Shown here piece by piece: positions 11,796 through 24,018 of a DNA stretch of 64,000 bases. Position numbers and translations under genes: made by a program. Within the stretch, counting starts at the first letter, position 1, and each line of letters starts with the position of its first letter. This stretch comes from Amborella trichopoda. Lineage: Eukaryota; Streptophyta; Magnoliopsida; Amborellales; Amborellaceae. The DNA lies in assembly GCF_000471905.2 (NCBI RefSeq), contig NW_006494789.1:4147766-4211765 (forward strand), given 5' to 3'. The notes below the pieces were generated by a model. The model made no database searches, was not told where the DNA came from, and was given only the letters and a program-made list of their open reading frames with translations.

Positions 11796-13102
11796 ATGGC
11801 ACCTGGGTTGTTCAACCCGTTTATCAGGCTTGAGGATTTCCTTATCCCTGCACTCGTGGCTGTTTCGGGGAAGCGAGCCGCTCGAGCGTCCTTCCCCACC
11901 CTCCTCTTGAGTCAAGCCTTAAGGTCTGGCTCCCAGGTTCTGACCTGGATCTGTGCGAGAGGGGACTTAATGGTCCCTGCCTCCCCGCTTTCTCGCCCTG
12001 GTGAACTCTCCACCAAGGCCCCTTGCATGGGTAGCATACCTGCTGTTACGCACCCTACTACTGGCAAGTCTATTGTCAATCATATTGTTGAGGCATGCTA
12101 GAAGGCTGCCCCCATCACTTTCACGAAAGGCAAGGAACTTGCCGTCGCTCCTGAGGTTCACCACGAAGCAACCCCCCACATCCTTTCATCTCTTCGAACC
12201 TCTAGACTTAGACGCTCGACACACCGAGGCGGAGACCCTGTGGTCACCACCCCTTGCATACACCCAAGGGATCGTGGTCCATCCACTCGAGCCGCACCTT
12301 GGGGCAACCCTCACTTTGCCTTGAACTCGCATCCAAGGCTAAGCCTTCTTGGGCTAAACCCTACATGCGCCATGCATTTTCTTTCCACAACTCGGGGCAG
12401 TGCTAGCTCAATGCCACCTCTAGAATAGAAGGGTCGACCGCTCTGTCTTCCCTCCTGACACATACAGCTTCACCTTGTGAGAGACAAGCTCCTTCCTCGT
12501 CCCTCACAAACAAAAGCTTGTGGGTCGCGGCCTCCTCAGGTCGAACCCATTGACCAAGCCTGGGTTGACCCCCAAGTCACCCAGACAGCTAACTCTAAAG
12601 GTGCACATGCACGATCTTTGTATATCGCTCTCGGATTTAGACTAAGGCGGAGTCACAAGCTGCCCCCCCCATCTTCAGCCACTCTCCCGATGCCAGGCAA
12701 GCACCTCGAGCCCTAGTACTAAAGATCTTCCCTAAGAGTTCTATCTTGAGCCAGCCTCAGGTTAGTCGAGCACATGGCCCCATAAAGGAACTCGGGACAA
12801 CAACTTAATGTTTGATAGAGGCCTCCAATCTTCAAGACAAAAACCCAGGCTGCCTTTTATCCTTGGACCCCACCCCCTGTTTTAGCTCATAGACACGGCC
12901 CTTGCGTGTTCGAAGAAGGTGGGGCAGTCCAGGGCTCAGGCTCGGTTCTGGAGTGAAGTCTACAACTGCCTCAGAGTTAAGCAAGAAAGAGGTCTTCAGA
13001 TCCTGACCAATCCACCATTGATGACCTCATGCCTCGTTACCCCTTTTTCCCTCTCCAAACTCTAGAGCCTGACCGAGTCCAAGAGTATTGCTGGATCATC
13101 AC
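11796..13102 (+). pseudogene. conserved ORF upstream of gag, or gag N-terminus (Element 1, left part)
   Basis: Starts MAPGLFNPFIRLEDFLIPAL and runs open to 12101; after a frame change the same protein continues in 12001-12324 to HPLEPHLGATLTLP. Corresponding proteins are in Element 2 (from 49483, minus) and Element 3 (from 29582), so the frame was once translated. A further piece near 12900-13050 (RAQARFWSEVYN, ERGLQILT) matches the segment just before gag in the other two elements. Function unknown. It could be the extra ORF1 known in Ogre elements or the N-terminus of a long gag. It is cut at 13102 by Element 2. Confidence 0.65.
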
Positions 13103-15697
13103 TGGTTAAGAGCCTCGATCTCGCTCTCTGGATCTAGGTGATCTGGTGGTATGTGTCTCGGGTTTCTGGTGGACTCAGGATTTGAGATCGCTCTATCACC
13201 TTGCTCGAGGGCAAGGGCAGGTATACCAACCAATGAGAGAAATTTTAGGTGGGTTCGGGACTTACTCAGCTGGCTCGCATGGGAGCCCTCTTATATCACT
13301 AAGAAAGCCCCTTAGCTACTCGAGCTGATTCCGAATCGCCTCCCTTGATCTGTAATCCTCTTGTTTTTCTATGCAACACTTCTATGGATAATTTGTAAGA
13401 CAAGTGTGTCGAAAGGACTCACCCTTGTCTTAAGGCAATGCAAGTTCACATGAGAAGGTAATGAAGTGTAAGGTTAGATGAAAGATAGAAAGGAGAAGAG
13501 AGCTTGACAGAGAGGTGAGACTAGCATGACAACCAGAAGCCACTGACTCGGAGTGGTAGCAGGACAGGTATGGTTCTCAGGACCAGGACGACGGCAATAC
13601 TACTCAAAATAGAGGTCGACGCGTCAGTGATATGCTAAGTCTACCCTCAGTCAAATGAGAAGAGAAATAGGTGTAGAGGAAAGAAGGAGAAGACAAAGAG
13701 AAGGGGAGATCCGGACGTCAGTAGGCATCACAGTGGGCAATGCAAGGAGACGACACATCCCTTGTGGACGACGCTAGCTCCTGACGAGGCACACAACAAT
13801 AGTTTCTCGCAGATCGTGCGATGATAGGCGTGAGACATAGGGAGAACGACGATGAGCACCAGGCACGAGGAGAAGGCTTGCAGACGGGGATAGGTGTTGC
13901 CCAAAACCCATAGCGGGTGGCGATAGGCGTCACCGTCTACACTAGATGCGTGACAAGGATAGACCTCAGTGGGTGGCAAAAAAGCTTGCCGTTTGAGCTC
14001 TTCATCGAGATATCAAAGCTACGTCAGTGGGCGGCGATGAGCAGCGACGTCTGTAGACCTCACTTCAAGGAAGAAATAGACGAGTAGAAGGGGAAGGAGC
14101 CGTGCATGGCGTTTCCATCGCCATGCGCACCTTTTGAGATCGAGGGAGAAGCAAGCAAGAACTGCCACTGCCGTGCACGGCCTCTGCGAGAAACTCAGAC
14201 GAGGAAGAGGGAGAGGAGAGCGGAGAAGAGAGAGAAGAAGGAAAGAAAAAGAGGAAAGAGAAGGTTTACCTCAACCCCAAGGACCGGTCGAAATTTTCTC
14301 TCACTCACTCTCTCTCTCAAGCGTGACACCACAATGGTAAGAAAGAGAAAATTGTATTAAGTGAAAACTATCTCTTGTGTGTATGTATGTATCTGTCTTC
14401 TCTCCTTTTTTCTACGTACAATGATGGTACGTATATATAGAAGTGTGCCCCAAACATGGGTGGATGATCAAAAGTAACATTAATTGTTAGAAATTAGGAT
14501 TAAATTGAATTAAAAGAAATTAGAAAATAGGATGGAAAATGAAAGATTTTCCCCTTCCTAACAAGTTGTGGAATTCTAGAACAGTCTCTGTGTTACGTTA
14601 GGACTTGTGTGATCTTGCATGGCTGATCTGGGGTCGTTCTAATGCCCAGTTGATCTTAAGGTAATTGTTTTCTTGTAGGGCTCGACATGACGATTGATTT
14701 GATATCAACTTCGAGCTATGGATCGTGCTTTTATGTGACTTGAATTTTGAGTAAATCTTGAAACTTCTAATCGATAGTGTGTTCGTTCCTTGATGTTTTT
14801 CTGTGTTATCTTCACTGAATCACACTGAGCATGCTGCTACAATCATGAGCACCAAACGTAGCTTGATTTCATGGCTGAACGAAGATTTTGCAAGTTTGGA
14901 ATTTTGGACGGAATCAAGGATTCTGATGACAGAATTTGTAGTATGTTCGTTGGCTTCATGTGTAGAATACGACCGTTGATCATGTACAACGTTCGGGTTA
15001 GAGGTGGCCCGAGACCTTACGCCCGCAATAGAATTGGTCTCGCATTGATCGGGATTGCAAACAGCGTGATTTGGCTGCTCAAGCGAGGCACGACGCTGCT
15101 GAATTTCTTGCACTTTCTTCACTGATCAACAACTTCTCTCTAGCTTTTCTTCGCGCTCGGGTATCGTCACGGGACGTGCCAATATCGAATCGCTCGTCTT
15201 GACTAATGAACATGCTCACCAAATTTGAGCACTATCCGATGTGGTATGGCTAAGATATGAGCGTCGAAATTCACTGGTCATGATTGTCCTTTCAATGGTG
15301 TAGTGTTACAGGGTGGTCGCATGGCTCCCCCTGTTTCAATCTTTCTCCTACAACTTCTTCTTGGAATGTCTGTCTGAGCTGAAATTTGACCCCTGGAGGT
15401 TTTCAACTGTGACGGATCCAATAGCTATAGTCCCATAACAATTTGAGAAGTTGAAAATGTAGCTCTAGTTGTAGGGGTTCGTTTCAGAGTGTTAGAGGCC
15501 GACTCTGCTGGAACTGTTTCTCAATTTCCACTACCATAGACATGTCAAAATGTGATGAAACTTGGCAGGAGAATTTTGAGAGACCTCATGAAGATCTTGG
15601 TCAGTTCTAGAGCTGTTTTGAGACTGTTAAAATTTCCAGTACTTGCTAGGCCTTTATTGAGCGGGGGCCCCATGTTGATGAAAAATGCCTTCTAACA
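13103..15697 (-). repeat. 3' LTR of Element 2
   Basis: Starts TGTTAGAAGGCATTTTTC (minus strand, from 15697) directly after the purine-rich GGTGGGGCATGC at 15698-15709, and ends at 13103 with TTAACCA read on the minus strand. Sequence past 13103 is not a primer site but Element 1, so this is the 3' copy. It matches the two Element 1 LTRs and 49573-51900. Confidence 0.9.
14430..14440 (-). promoter_or_regulatory. LTR TATA box (Element 2, 3' LTR)
   Basis: CTATATATACG on the minus strand, at the same place as in the other LTRs of this family. Confidence 0.65.
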
Positions 15698-16149
15698 GCA
15701 TGCCCCACCAAATGTTGTGCTTCGAGAGAATAGAGAAGTAGAATCATTTGAGAAGTTTGAGGGATTTTGTCGTAGTCCTCACCCTCAAGGGACTATCCGT
15801 GGTTCTAGAGCATGAGGCCTTTGTCAAGACCTCCTTGTAGAGAACCAGGCCTTTTTTTGAAGGCCAAATGTTATGAACCTTCAATCGGTGTTGTTTGTTG
15901 CTACACCAGGTTTTCCTTTGATGCTCAAGGAATCTCCTCTAGGTCCCACCTAGCGGGGTTCAGTTGGGGCTTCTGACCCAACCTGAAAGTTTGGTCCCAT
16001 GTAGGTTAGGGGGTTTGCGAAGACTACCTTGAAGCTTGTGGCAGGTTAGATCCTGGCTTCATCAGTTTCTTACCTTTGCGATGGTTCTTAAAATTTCTGG
16101 AGGGATCTTTTGGTCATCGTCCTCACCCTCAAGGACTCTTGTTGTTGTT

Positions 16150-16460
16150 GAACTGGGGAGATCTTATGCGGCTGTCACTCCTTGAGATGAAACTGGGGAG
16201 ATCTTATGAGGCTCTCACTCCCTAATGAGCCATGAAACCGATGAGATATTTTGAGGATCTCACTCTCTAATGAGCCCTGAAACTGGGGAGATCTTATGCG
16301 GCTCTCACTTCGTGATGAGCCATGAAATTGGGGAGATCTTATGAGGCTCTCACTCCCTGATGAGCCATGAAATCGGGGAGATCTTATGAGGATCTCACTC
16401 CCTGATGAGCCCTGAAATCGGGGAGATCTTATGCGGCTCTCACTCCCTGATGAGCCATTG
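16150..16460 (-). repeat. 45-bp tandem repeat (Element 2, 3' region)
   Basis: About seven copies of a unit beginning GAAACTGGGGAGATCTTATG and ending near TGATGAGCCAT, with exact 45-bp spacing between copies at 16321 and 16366. The same repeat, at 46-bp spacing, is in Element 1 at 60275-60600. It lies a few hundred bases from the 3' LTR. Confidence 0.9.
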
Positions 16461-17419
16461 AAACTGGAGTGTCGACTAAGGTTGTGGAAGTGCATCAACC
16501 TGCCTTGTTGGTCTAAGCACCCTTTCGCAGGTTTTCACTTAGACAGGGAAGTGGCACCGTAAAGATGGTTTTTGCCAACTTCTGTTATTTCTGGGCTTTT
16601 TTACCCATGACCTTGTGGTCATGTCCACCCTTTTCAACCATTTTTACTCACGGTGCCCTTTCGGGGGTTTTCACCGTGCCTGGGTTTCTCTTTCCACGAA
16701 ACTCTCTTACTCATGATTTCATGACCATGCCCGTCCGTCATTTCTACTCATGGCATTCCCTTGTCCAAGTGTACCCCATGCCCATTTTTTTTTGAGAAGG
16801 CATGTTTTAGGGTTGTGCCTTTGAGACCTGTGTGAAGCCTTTTAACGTCATGCGGCCGGGACGTGCACTATAATTTACATACAGTTAGACAGTAGTAGTA
16901 ATGAATGAAAGTCCATAAAGGCCGTAGAGTGATCTTAGTGATGAATTTGGGCCACTTGGGAAGACGACACGAAGTTGCTTGAGAAGAGTTGACGGTATAT
17001 GAATGTTGGGTGAAGAATGGTGGCCCACTAACTGACGGCGAATATGGGTGCCGAGATGGCTTGCTATTTTGTGAGCATGGTTAAGACTCACTGGGGGAAG
17101 ATGAAAGATGGTGAGGCTGGCCCGCGCACACGAATGGGCCCCCTAGGGAAGACGTGCGTGGCGATGTACATAGCGAGTGTGCACATATGTAGACTCACTA
17201 GGGAGGCAATGCAAATTGTGTAGGTGGCCTGAGCACATGAATGGGCCGACTGGGGAAGACGTGCATGGAGATGCATGTAAAGGGCGTGTGCGCCTAGATA
17301 GGCTCACTGGGGAGAAGAAGAAGAGGGTACGTGCACACCAATGGGTCGGTTAGGGCAGGCGTGCGTGAGGATGCACGTGAAAGGGGGTGTGCGCCTAGAA
17401 GACGCATGTTTTAAGGTCG
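16461..17419 (-). other. 3' non-coding region of Element 2
   Basis: No gene is visible. It matches by eye the corresponding part of Elements 1 and 3: a block with repeated CATGAGTAAAA/TTTACTCATG words (16600-16790) and a part with GTGCATGGAGATGCATGT and CACTGGGGA words (16880-17400). Confidence 0.6.
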
Positions 17420-18625
17420 TGCCTCCTAGACCTGAGCAAAGCAGTTTATGGCCATATAGTTTGGACCATGGTTATGTAGTTTAGGGTCATGCAACTAGGA
17501 CCGTACAGTTTAAGGTCGTGCAACTAAACCTCTGCTACAGTTTATGATCATATAGTTTGGACGGTGGCTATGCAGTTTAGGGTCATGCAACATGGATCTA
17601 GTACGAGTCGCCATGACAGTAGGGCTACATGGGGGGTAGATATGTGGATAGCAATCTGACTCCCTGGGGATAAAGATAGTTAAGGCTATACACATGTGAA
17701 GAGGTTTAGATGAAGGTGGTGACTCTATAAGGAGTAGTAAACAGGAGAGGCTTCACTGGGGATTAGGAGGGCTAGTGTGACTCCACGGGGACAATGAATA
17801 TCAATGTGCATGGAACTTTGACAGGCCAGAGCACAGATGAACCCACCGTGGGTTGAAGGGATAAGTATAGCCTTAACTCTCTAGGGCGGATGGGGTGAGT
17901 ACGACCCTTGCATACATCTAACTCCGCTGGGGGTCTAGTTCGAGGCATGCGTATGGACCATTTGTCACATTGCGCATTGCAGTTTTAAGGTCTTATAGCT
18001 CGGACTATGGCTATGCAGTTTAAAGTCATACTGCTAGGATCATGCAGTTTGTGGTCGTACAACTAGACCTCCGCTACAATTTAGGGTTGTATAGACCATG
18101 GTGTTAAGCCTTTTGACGTCATGCGACTAGGACATGCATTATGGTTGAAGGTCACACAGATGGACCTCGGTTGTAAGTTTAAAGTCATGTGACAAGGACT
18201 TTACCGTTTAAGGTTGTGTGGCTTGACCTTCACTACAGTTTAAGGTCATATAGTTTAGAACGTGGTTGTACAGTTTTGAGATGTGAGATAAGGACTATGG
18301 CTATGCGGTTTAAGGTCATGTAGCACAAATCATGGTGGTGCAGTTTAAGGTCATGCAGCGTGTACTGTAGTCGTACAGTTTCGAGTCGTGAGACAAGGAC
18401 TATGGCTGTGTAGTTTAAGGTCATGCAGCACAGACCGTGGTGGTGCAATTTAAGGTCATGTAGTGGGGAACGTAGTTGTACAGTTTTGAGTCGTGAGACA
18501 AGGACTATGGTAGTGCAATTTAGGGTCATGCAGCACGGACCGTGGCAGTGTAGTTTAAGGTCATGCAACATAGACCTTGGTGGTGAAGTTTAAGGTCATG
18601 CAGCATGAATTGTGGTGCAGTGAGG
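17420..18625 (-). repeat. 3' tandem-repeat array of Element 2 (about 32-bp monomers)
   Basis: Variants of GTTTAAGGTCATGCAGC and CAGTTTAGGGTCATG recur through this stretch, often in two- or three-monomer blocks, with a less regular middle (17640-17950). The same monomer, in opposite orientation, forms arrays at 38930-39790 and 58430-59350 at the same relative position in Elements 3 and 1. Position between coding part and 3' LTR fits the hypervariable 3' untranslated repeats described for Ogre-type elements. Confidence 0.85.
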
Positions 18626-18639
18626 GAAGCGAATCCATG

Positions 18640-19071
18640 GGGAATAGAGCCATTACCAAAGATTGGACTAGCTGAGGAGCAAGATTGTGGTTCAGGGATT
18701 GAACTTCCTGAGGATGTTGGATGCTGGACCGAAGGGGAGCGTCAAGGCATGCACTCAACACTAAGTGTTGAGTGGCCCATGCATTAGTAAGCCTAGGTGA
18801 TACGTTAAGTCCCTTAGTGAAGCATGTAGGATTAGCCCTTAACATTTTGTGAGGTGATGATCTGTGGATGAGACGCGCGACAATGACCCTCGGGCGAGAC
18901 GCACCGCGATAGTCTCTGGTTGAGGCACTTGGTAAAAGTCTTGATGGGCTGCACGACGATGATCTTTCGAGTCTCGGGCTTGGCCCACCCTGGCCTGGTC
19001 CTATCGCTATCAAGAGCTGGGAACTGGGGCATCATTTTGAGTTTGTCGAGGGCAGTCTTTGGTACTGTGGG
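18640..19071 (+). promoter_or_regulatory. upstream region of the antisense promoter (Element 2)
   Basis: This is the sequence before the reverse-direction TATA box. Parts of it (18840-19060) match Element 1 at 57980-58260 in reverse complement, for example GACGCGCGACAATG and CAAGAGCTGGGAACTGGGG blocks. No coding sequence is supported. Confidence 0.5.
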
Positions 19072-19081
19072 GTATAAAAAG
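19071..19081 (+). promoter_or_regulatory. TATA box of the antisense gene (Element 2)
   Basis: GGTATAAAAAG in the context TGTGGGGTATAAAAAGGGG. It points to the right, opposite to the element. The same sequence is at 57957-57966 (minus) in Element 1, and a TATATAAAG box is at 37852-37863 (minus) in Element 3, each opposite to its element. About 750 bp downstream the long antisense ORF begins. A CAAGAGGTAAGAAAG at 19609 looks like a splice donor, so a leader intron is possible. Confidence 0.65.
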
Positions 19082-19818
19082 GGGATAAACCCCACTTTAC
19101 TGTTCTACTGAAGGGTAAAACAGTAGAAGGGCTTTTTAGAGAGAGAGAGAGAGCCAAAGCTTTTTGGCGAGGCTTTTTCGACGAGCACTTCCCAGCCAAA
19201 ACTTGTAGAGAAAGGTCCTTAGGGATTTTTCTAGCGAGCTTCAAGAGTTACGAAGCTTCACAGCGTGATTTCGAAGACTTTTCAGCAAGTGTCAAGGCTT
19301 TCTGAGCAAGGAAGAGGGTCTCTCGGGGCCTTGGCAGAATTTGCAAAGGTGCTTTGCTAGAGTTTGAGTGCTCCTCCGGTCATTATGCTGTTAAAGGGAA
19401 GGTCACAGAGAGTTTAGAGGGCTCTGTCAGCTCTTTGGTTGTTGGAGGAGAGGGAGAAGGGGCTGCATTGAGCTCATCACAAACTTAGCGGAATTTCGGT
19501 GAGCTTTGGTGAACTGTTGAAGTGGGAAAACCAGAGCGAAGGGCAATCTGCAAAGCCTTAGGAAAGTCTTCTGGGGACTTCCGGTGGTTTTCGCTATCTC
19601 CGATAGCACGCAAGAGGTAAGAAAGGGTTTTCTTAGTGATTCATGACTCAGAAGATGGCTCCTCACTCTCGGCTTCTTCGGAGGGTTGTGCGTCTCTTGA
19701 TATTTCCTTATCGCTTTCTGCTCTAGAGGCCTCGCCATATTTTTCACCTGAATATTCTCCTGGATCCTCAGAGACTCTGACTGATGCCTCAAAGCCTACT
19801 GCCTAGATCGAATTTGCT

Positions 19819-20607
19819 TTGGATCAGGAAGCGACACCGGAGGCTAAAGGGGAGGGCTCAGTCCCAATGATGGTAGATGGGGATGATGGGACCACTCCTA
19901 ATGAGGCGGTGGAGGCAAAGAGGGCCGTTGGGGTGCTGACAATTGCCGAGCCTATGGAGGAAAGCCAAATCTCGGTAGAGCATGTGGTAATAGAAGTGAC
20001 TGGGGCCCCAAGAATCGAAGAGGGGCAATCCGAGCAGCAAGAGGCGGCTGCCTCGAGCGATGCATCTGCGGGGAGCGTGAAAGTAGGACGACTTAAGGGG
20101 TTAGGCATGGAGGGTCTGGGGGTGGCACCTGTGACCGTGGAGGAGGCAAGCACCGTGGGGGAGCTTGTTGCTAAAATGATCGCCACAAAAGACAAGGGCG
20201 AGGAAGGAGAGGGAGAGGGTGTGGAACCTCCCGAGGTGGGGACGATCCGAGAAGAGGGGCCATGGGGAGAGGTTGCTGCCTTAGAGGAGGAAGCTGATGT
20301 GAGGCATCATGAGATTGGGGTAGTGACTCTAAGCGAAGAGGCTAGTCTTGCCTTGACTGTGGTTGTGGTGCCTGTAGAGGACGAAACGACGGTGCTTGGT
20401 CATGAAAGGGTCGAGCCTAGTGTGGTCATGACTGAGGGCGGGAGCGAGGAAGCCGTTGCCGAGGCGTCAGAGCAGCATGAGGTTGCTCTTGAATCCAGGG
20501 ACCTTGAGGCTTTGGCTGAAGCCAGGAGTCCTGCTGCTGTGGTTGCTTCTGCCACGCTGCCCAGGCCCACTTTTAGTGGAATATTGGGCGTTTTCTTCGA
20601 AATGTTG
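19819..20607 (+). pseudogene. antisense ORF of Element 2, first part (acidic, unknown function)
   Basis: An open frame of about 260 codons to the insertion point; it runs on to 20664 only because Element 4 sequence happens to stay open. First in-frame ATG is at 19867. The frame continues upstream over a Ser/Glu-rich stretch (about 19650-19803) with a single TAG at 19804. The product is rich in Glu, Ala, Val and Gly with no catalytic motif. It ends with PRPTFSGILGVFFEM, and the frame is picked up past Element 4 at 25246. Tat-lineage elements are known to carry antisense ORFs downstream of pol with a similar acidic plus coiled-coil layout; I infer this is one. GC content is higher than in the neighbouring sequence. 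Confidence 0.6.
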
Positions 20608-20769
20608 TGTAAGGGCCACAATTTTCTCTCAATCCAGTATCGCCGCAAGAGAAGAGAGATGTAATGTCGAGCGAGAAGGCGTAAGGATTATCGCCGCGCG
20701 CGAAAGGCGTATGGAGTATTGCCCCAAGCATATCACCTGTGGGTGTATTTTTGTTTGAGGTATTACTGC

Positions 20770-21060
20770 ACGTAGGAGCTTAACGCCGTCATTAACAAAG
20801 GGGCAGAGTAAGAGGAAAGTGCAGCATCGATTGGGTGTTCAAAAGTGCAGCGCCAGCTGAGTAAGAGGAAGACACAACACTGGCTGTGCGAGAGAAACCA
20901 TCGCTGTCTGTGAATGCAAGGCCTAGCGCCGACTATGACTCAATGCCGTCTGGAAAAAAAGAGCAAGAAAGAGCAGCACCGAGAGTGTCTTGGTCAAACG
21001 TACAGCCTCCATACATGTCAGCACCGCTCCATACGTGTTAGATCCATGAGCGATGGTGTC
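20770..21060. repeat. degenerate repeats with GCGCCGACT-like core (Element 4 LTR)
   Basis: Contains AGCGCCAGCTGAG, GGCCTAGCGCCGACTA (20920-20935) and CAATGCCGTCTGG among less clear copies. The second is nearly the core of the stem-loop array in the unrelated Element 3 LTR. Confidence 0.5.
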
Positions 21061-22414
21061 AGCTACAGTGCTTTCCAACCACCCCCCTTCCTTTTAAAAC
21101 CTTTTTCCCCCCTTGTGTAACACCGTCTTCCCCATTTTTTCAACTTTGGAGCTCACTGTCGCCCCTTGAAAGCAGCTAATGGGTGAAGGTGTGGGAAAGA
21201 CAAAGAAGGTTGTTGAAGGAGATTGAAGACATTGTGAGAGTCAAGGTAAGTGGGTCTAGTTTTTATGCATCCATGACTATTGTAAAAATATTGAAATAGA
21301 TTAGATGATATAAAGGAAAACGTGAAGTATGAAGGGTGACATGAGGTTGAAAACTTTAGAGTTATGCTTCTAAATGCCATGACTACTTTAACCATGCATG
21401 GATGATTTTGTTAATCAAGAAGACCCATAAAATTTCTCATTGTGAGGCTTGCTAACATGAACAAGGTTCCACACCCAAAGTGTACCTTGGCCATGAAATA
21501 TTAAGTGTTCTTTAAAAGCCTATTAACTTGAGAATATGAATTTCCAGAACTGTAAATGTTTTTGCATCTATATGTTTGATGAACAAATGGCATCCAAATG
21601 AGACCCATTTGGTCTTAAATGAAAAGAATGTATGTCTACTTCAAGTTTTCCTTTTATGATGTGATGAGATCTTGTACGTATTAGAAGATATGGCTTAAGA
21701 TGTCGAGACATGTTCGCACAGTCGCTGTAAATTCCAACGACTGTGACCCTTGTTGGGTCGTGCTTTCGGCCTAGCTAACAGTGTCCAAAAACCCTGAAAT
21801 TACTACCATTGGAAAGGTCTGTGAATGTACTCAAAGTCGTATGTTTTAAAGTTTTTGAAATCTCCTACGGATTTTGAATTATGACCCAAAATGCATGGGT
21901 ATGTCGCTGCACACTGTTGTAGGGGAGATTTCCAGCAACTAATGCTCACTTTGTACTGATCTATTGACCCATCAAATGGCACCCAAACTCCTTCAAATTA
22001 CTGTTTTTGTAAAGAACTTTGTATTAGCTCAAAGTTTCATGTTTGAGGCATCCTGAAACTCCCCCTAAATCGCAAGCAAGGCATGTCACAGTTACTTGTC
22101 ACTCCATCATTTTACGACCATGCGGCGCTAAGTTATCTTGATATATTATAAATGTGAATGCCATATGATAAATTCCATGAGATTGCCATAAATATTTGTG
22201 AATGATGCCATGTAAACTACAATTTATGAGAAAGAGGGGCCATGAGTGCGATAGTGAAGGAATGCCAAATGCTACTGAGAGGGCTTATGTGTAACTGCCC
22301 TGTGAAAGCTTATGAAATGCATGTATTTTGCTTAATGCTATGATGTTATGATGAAATATGATTCATCTATATGAGGCATTGATTTTTGAGAATGTGATTC
22401 ATCCATTATGAGGC

Positions 22415-22645
22415 GGTGAATTGGCTACTACGCGGTGGGATAGTCACCGGTAGTGGATATTGTTATGACACTATAATGAATTGGCCACTGCGTGCTGGGA
22501 CACTCATCGGTAGTGGATATTGTTGCAATACTAAGATTAATGGTGAATTTTTACGTTGATATTGACCACTACGCGGTGGGACAATCATCGGTAGTGGATA
22601 CTATTATGGTATTTCCTGTTATGCGATGGGACACTCATCGGTAGT
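22415..22645 (+). repeat. tandem stem-loop units in Element 4 5' LTR
   Basis: Four units of about 60-75 bp, each containing CCACTACGCGGTGGGACACT then CACCGGTAGTGG or a close variant. The arms pair (CCACTAC-CGGTG with CACCG-GTAGTGG, one unpaired G) around a 7-base loop. The same units are in the 3' LTR copy. Confidence 0.8.
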
Positions 22646-23638
22646 AAGGAAAGAGATGCCGACATATCCCCTAACCTGCATAATGATAGGAACGGGTTAA
22701 GGGAGTGGATAGAGGTCACACCCTAGATTTATGAAATGAAATGATTGATGCCTTGCATAGTAAGGGCCTATCGATCCCCCAATGCGCGCTAGGGACTGTG
22801 TGTGTGTGTTGAGAGTATTATGAAATGGATTGACCCACTTGTCATTACCCTCCCTCCTGTATGATGGTAGAGGTCTTAAGAAATGGGATTGGCTTAGCCT
22901 GATGGATAGGGTCTCTATTGTGGGAGTAGGTGATTTAGGGAGTGAGTGGATAAGAATTGATTTTTTTTATAAGGAATGTTTAGTGTTACAATGATTGGAT
23001 GATTAATGATTTCACTGACTGAATGCTTATGATCACACCAATTTAAAGGTAACTGTCATTTAAATGAAATGTTCATATTCGTTGCCTTTACTTGATATGC
23101 ATATATGCTAAACTATGACTTATATTGATGTACTATACTGTTTTCATACATGGATAGAACCACCACAGATGCAAGACACTAGACCTGCTTACTGGGCTGT
23201 ATAGCTCATTCCATTATTTCTCCTCTCCTTGTAGATTGATAGCAACAGGTGCAGGACTAAAAATTCATGTTTGGCGGTTGAAAGACGAAGCAAGTGTTCT
23301 TAAAGAAGGTGCTTAGACCTTGTTTATGTTTGGGCTGTTTGGACTTGGTTTTGTTTTGTTCTTGATGGATATGTGTAATACTGTAGGTACCCCGAACTGA
23401 ATGCAATATTTTGGAAGATTTTTATGTTACGAATTTTGGTGTGTGGAGTATTTCCTTACTCTTTTGCTAGTTATGCTTGTCGCTCTAGTTCTCTTCCATG
23501 GTTTGCTCGATTTTCTGATATAAAGGCATTAAGTCCACTCCTACCTGAGTGACAAATATTAAATTGCATCACGAACCCATGCTCGATCGCTCGTCGCCCT
23601 GTAAGTTACAGTGGTCGGGGCCGGAGTCGTGACAGATA

Positions 23639-23650
23639 TGGTATCAAAGC
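23639..23650 (+). other. primer-binding site, initiator Met tRNA (Element 4)
   Basis: TGGTATCAAAGC, one change from TGGTATCAGAGC, four bases after the LTR end. Confidence 0.8.
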
Positions 23651-23748
23651 TGTCAGGAGAGAATTCTTTTCCTAGGAAGTTTAGGAGAGTCCTTAGATTA
23701 ATTTTGGGGTAGGGAAGTGATTGGGTATTCTTGTGACTAGGTTAAAGG

Positions 23749-24018
23749 ATGCTGAGAGCTCGTAACCACAACACGAGTTCCAATAATGAAAATATTGAGG
23801 CACTCGGTGAGTTTTACAAGACTCTGAGGGCTATAACCCAAATGATGAAGGAATCTATGCCAACCTAGTCTACCCCTATGCTTGAGAAAAAAGACAGTAG
23901 CCTCATGGAGAGGTTTAGGAGAATGGCACCCCGAACCTGTTTGGGGCATGGAGGAGTGGAGAAGGCTGAGAGGTGGAAGAAACAGATACAGAAATATTAG
24001 AGTGTTACACTACTCAGA
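23749..24018 (+). pseudogene. gag: gag N-terminal fragment of Element 4
   Basis: Begins MLRARNHNTSSNNENIEAL and is open except for one TAG at about 23866 until a stop near 23997. The part LMERFRRMAPRTC followed by EKAERWKKQIQK has the pattern of the gypsy capsid start (hydrophobic-P-P/R-x-F... AE-x-W). The fragment stops where 3' LTR sequence begins, so an internal deletion has removed the capsid core, nucleocapsid and all of pol. Confidence 0.65.

Larger units (their letters stand above)
20608..23634 (+). repeat. 5' LTR of Element 4
   Basis: Its last 1.2 kb (22412-23634) is a direct repeat of 24019-25240. It ends GGAGTCGTGACA immediately before GATA and a primer site. The first 450 bp hold repeated GCCGxxTG words (see 20770-21060). 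Apart from short chance ORFs it is non-coding. Confidence 0.85.

Noticed and set aside
16175..16498. 107-codon minus-strand ORF with 15-residue peptide repeats
   Set aside because: It is a read-through of the 45-bp tandem repeat. The homologous array in Element 1 has a 46-bp period and no open frame.
18233..18571. 112-codon minus-strand ORF rich in MTLN/LKTV repeats
   Set aside because: Read-through of the 32-bp monomer array; not conserved as a frame in the other elements.
19104..19130. Small hairpin TTCTACTG with CAGTAGAA after the antisense TATA box
   Set aside because: The pairing is not kept at the equivalent place in Element 1 (57905-57935), so it is likely chance.
19824..20195. 123-codon minus-strand ORF
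   Set aside because: Shadow of the acidic + strand antisense ORF; GC-rich sequence keeps several frames open.
23639..23650. Possible tRNA gene
   Set aside because: The tRNA-like word is a primer-binding site next to an LTR end; no cloverleaf sequence is around it.
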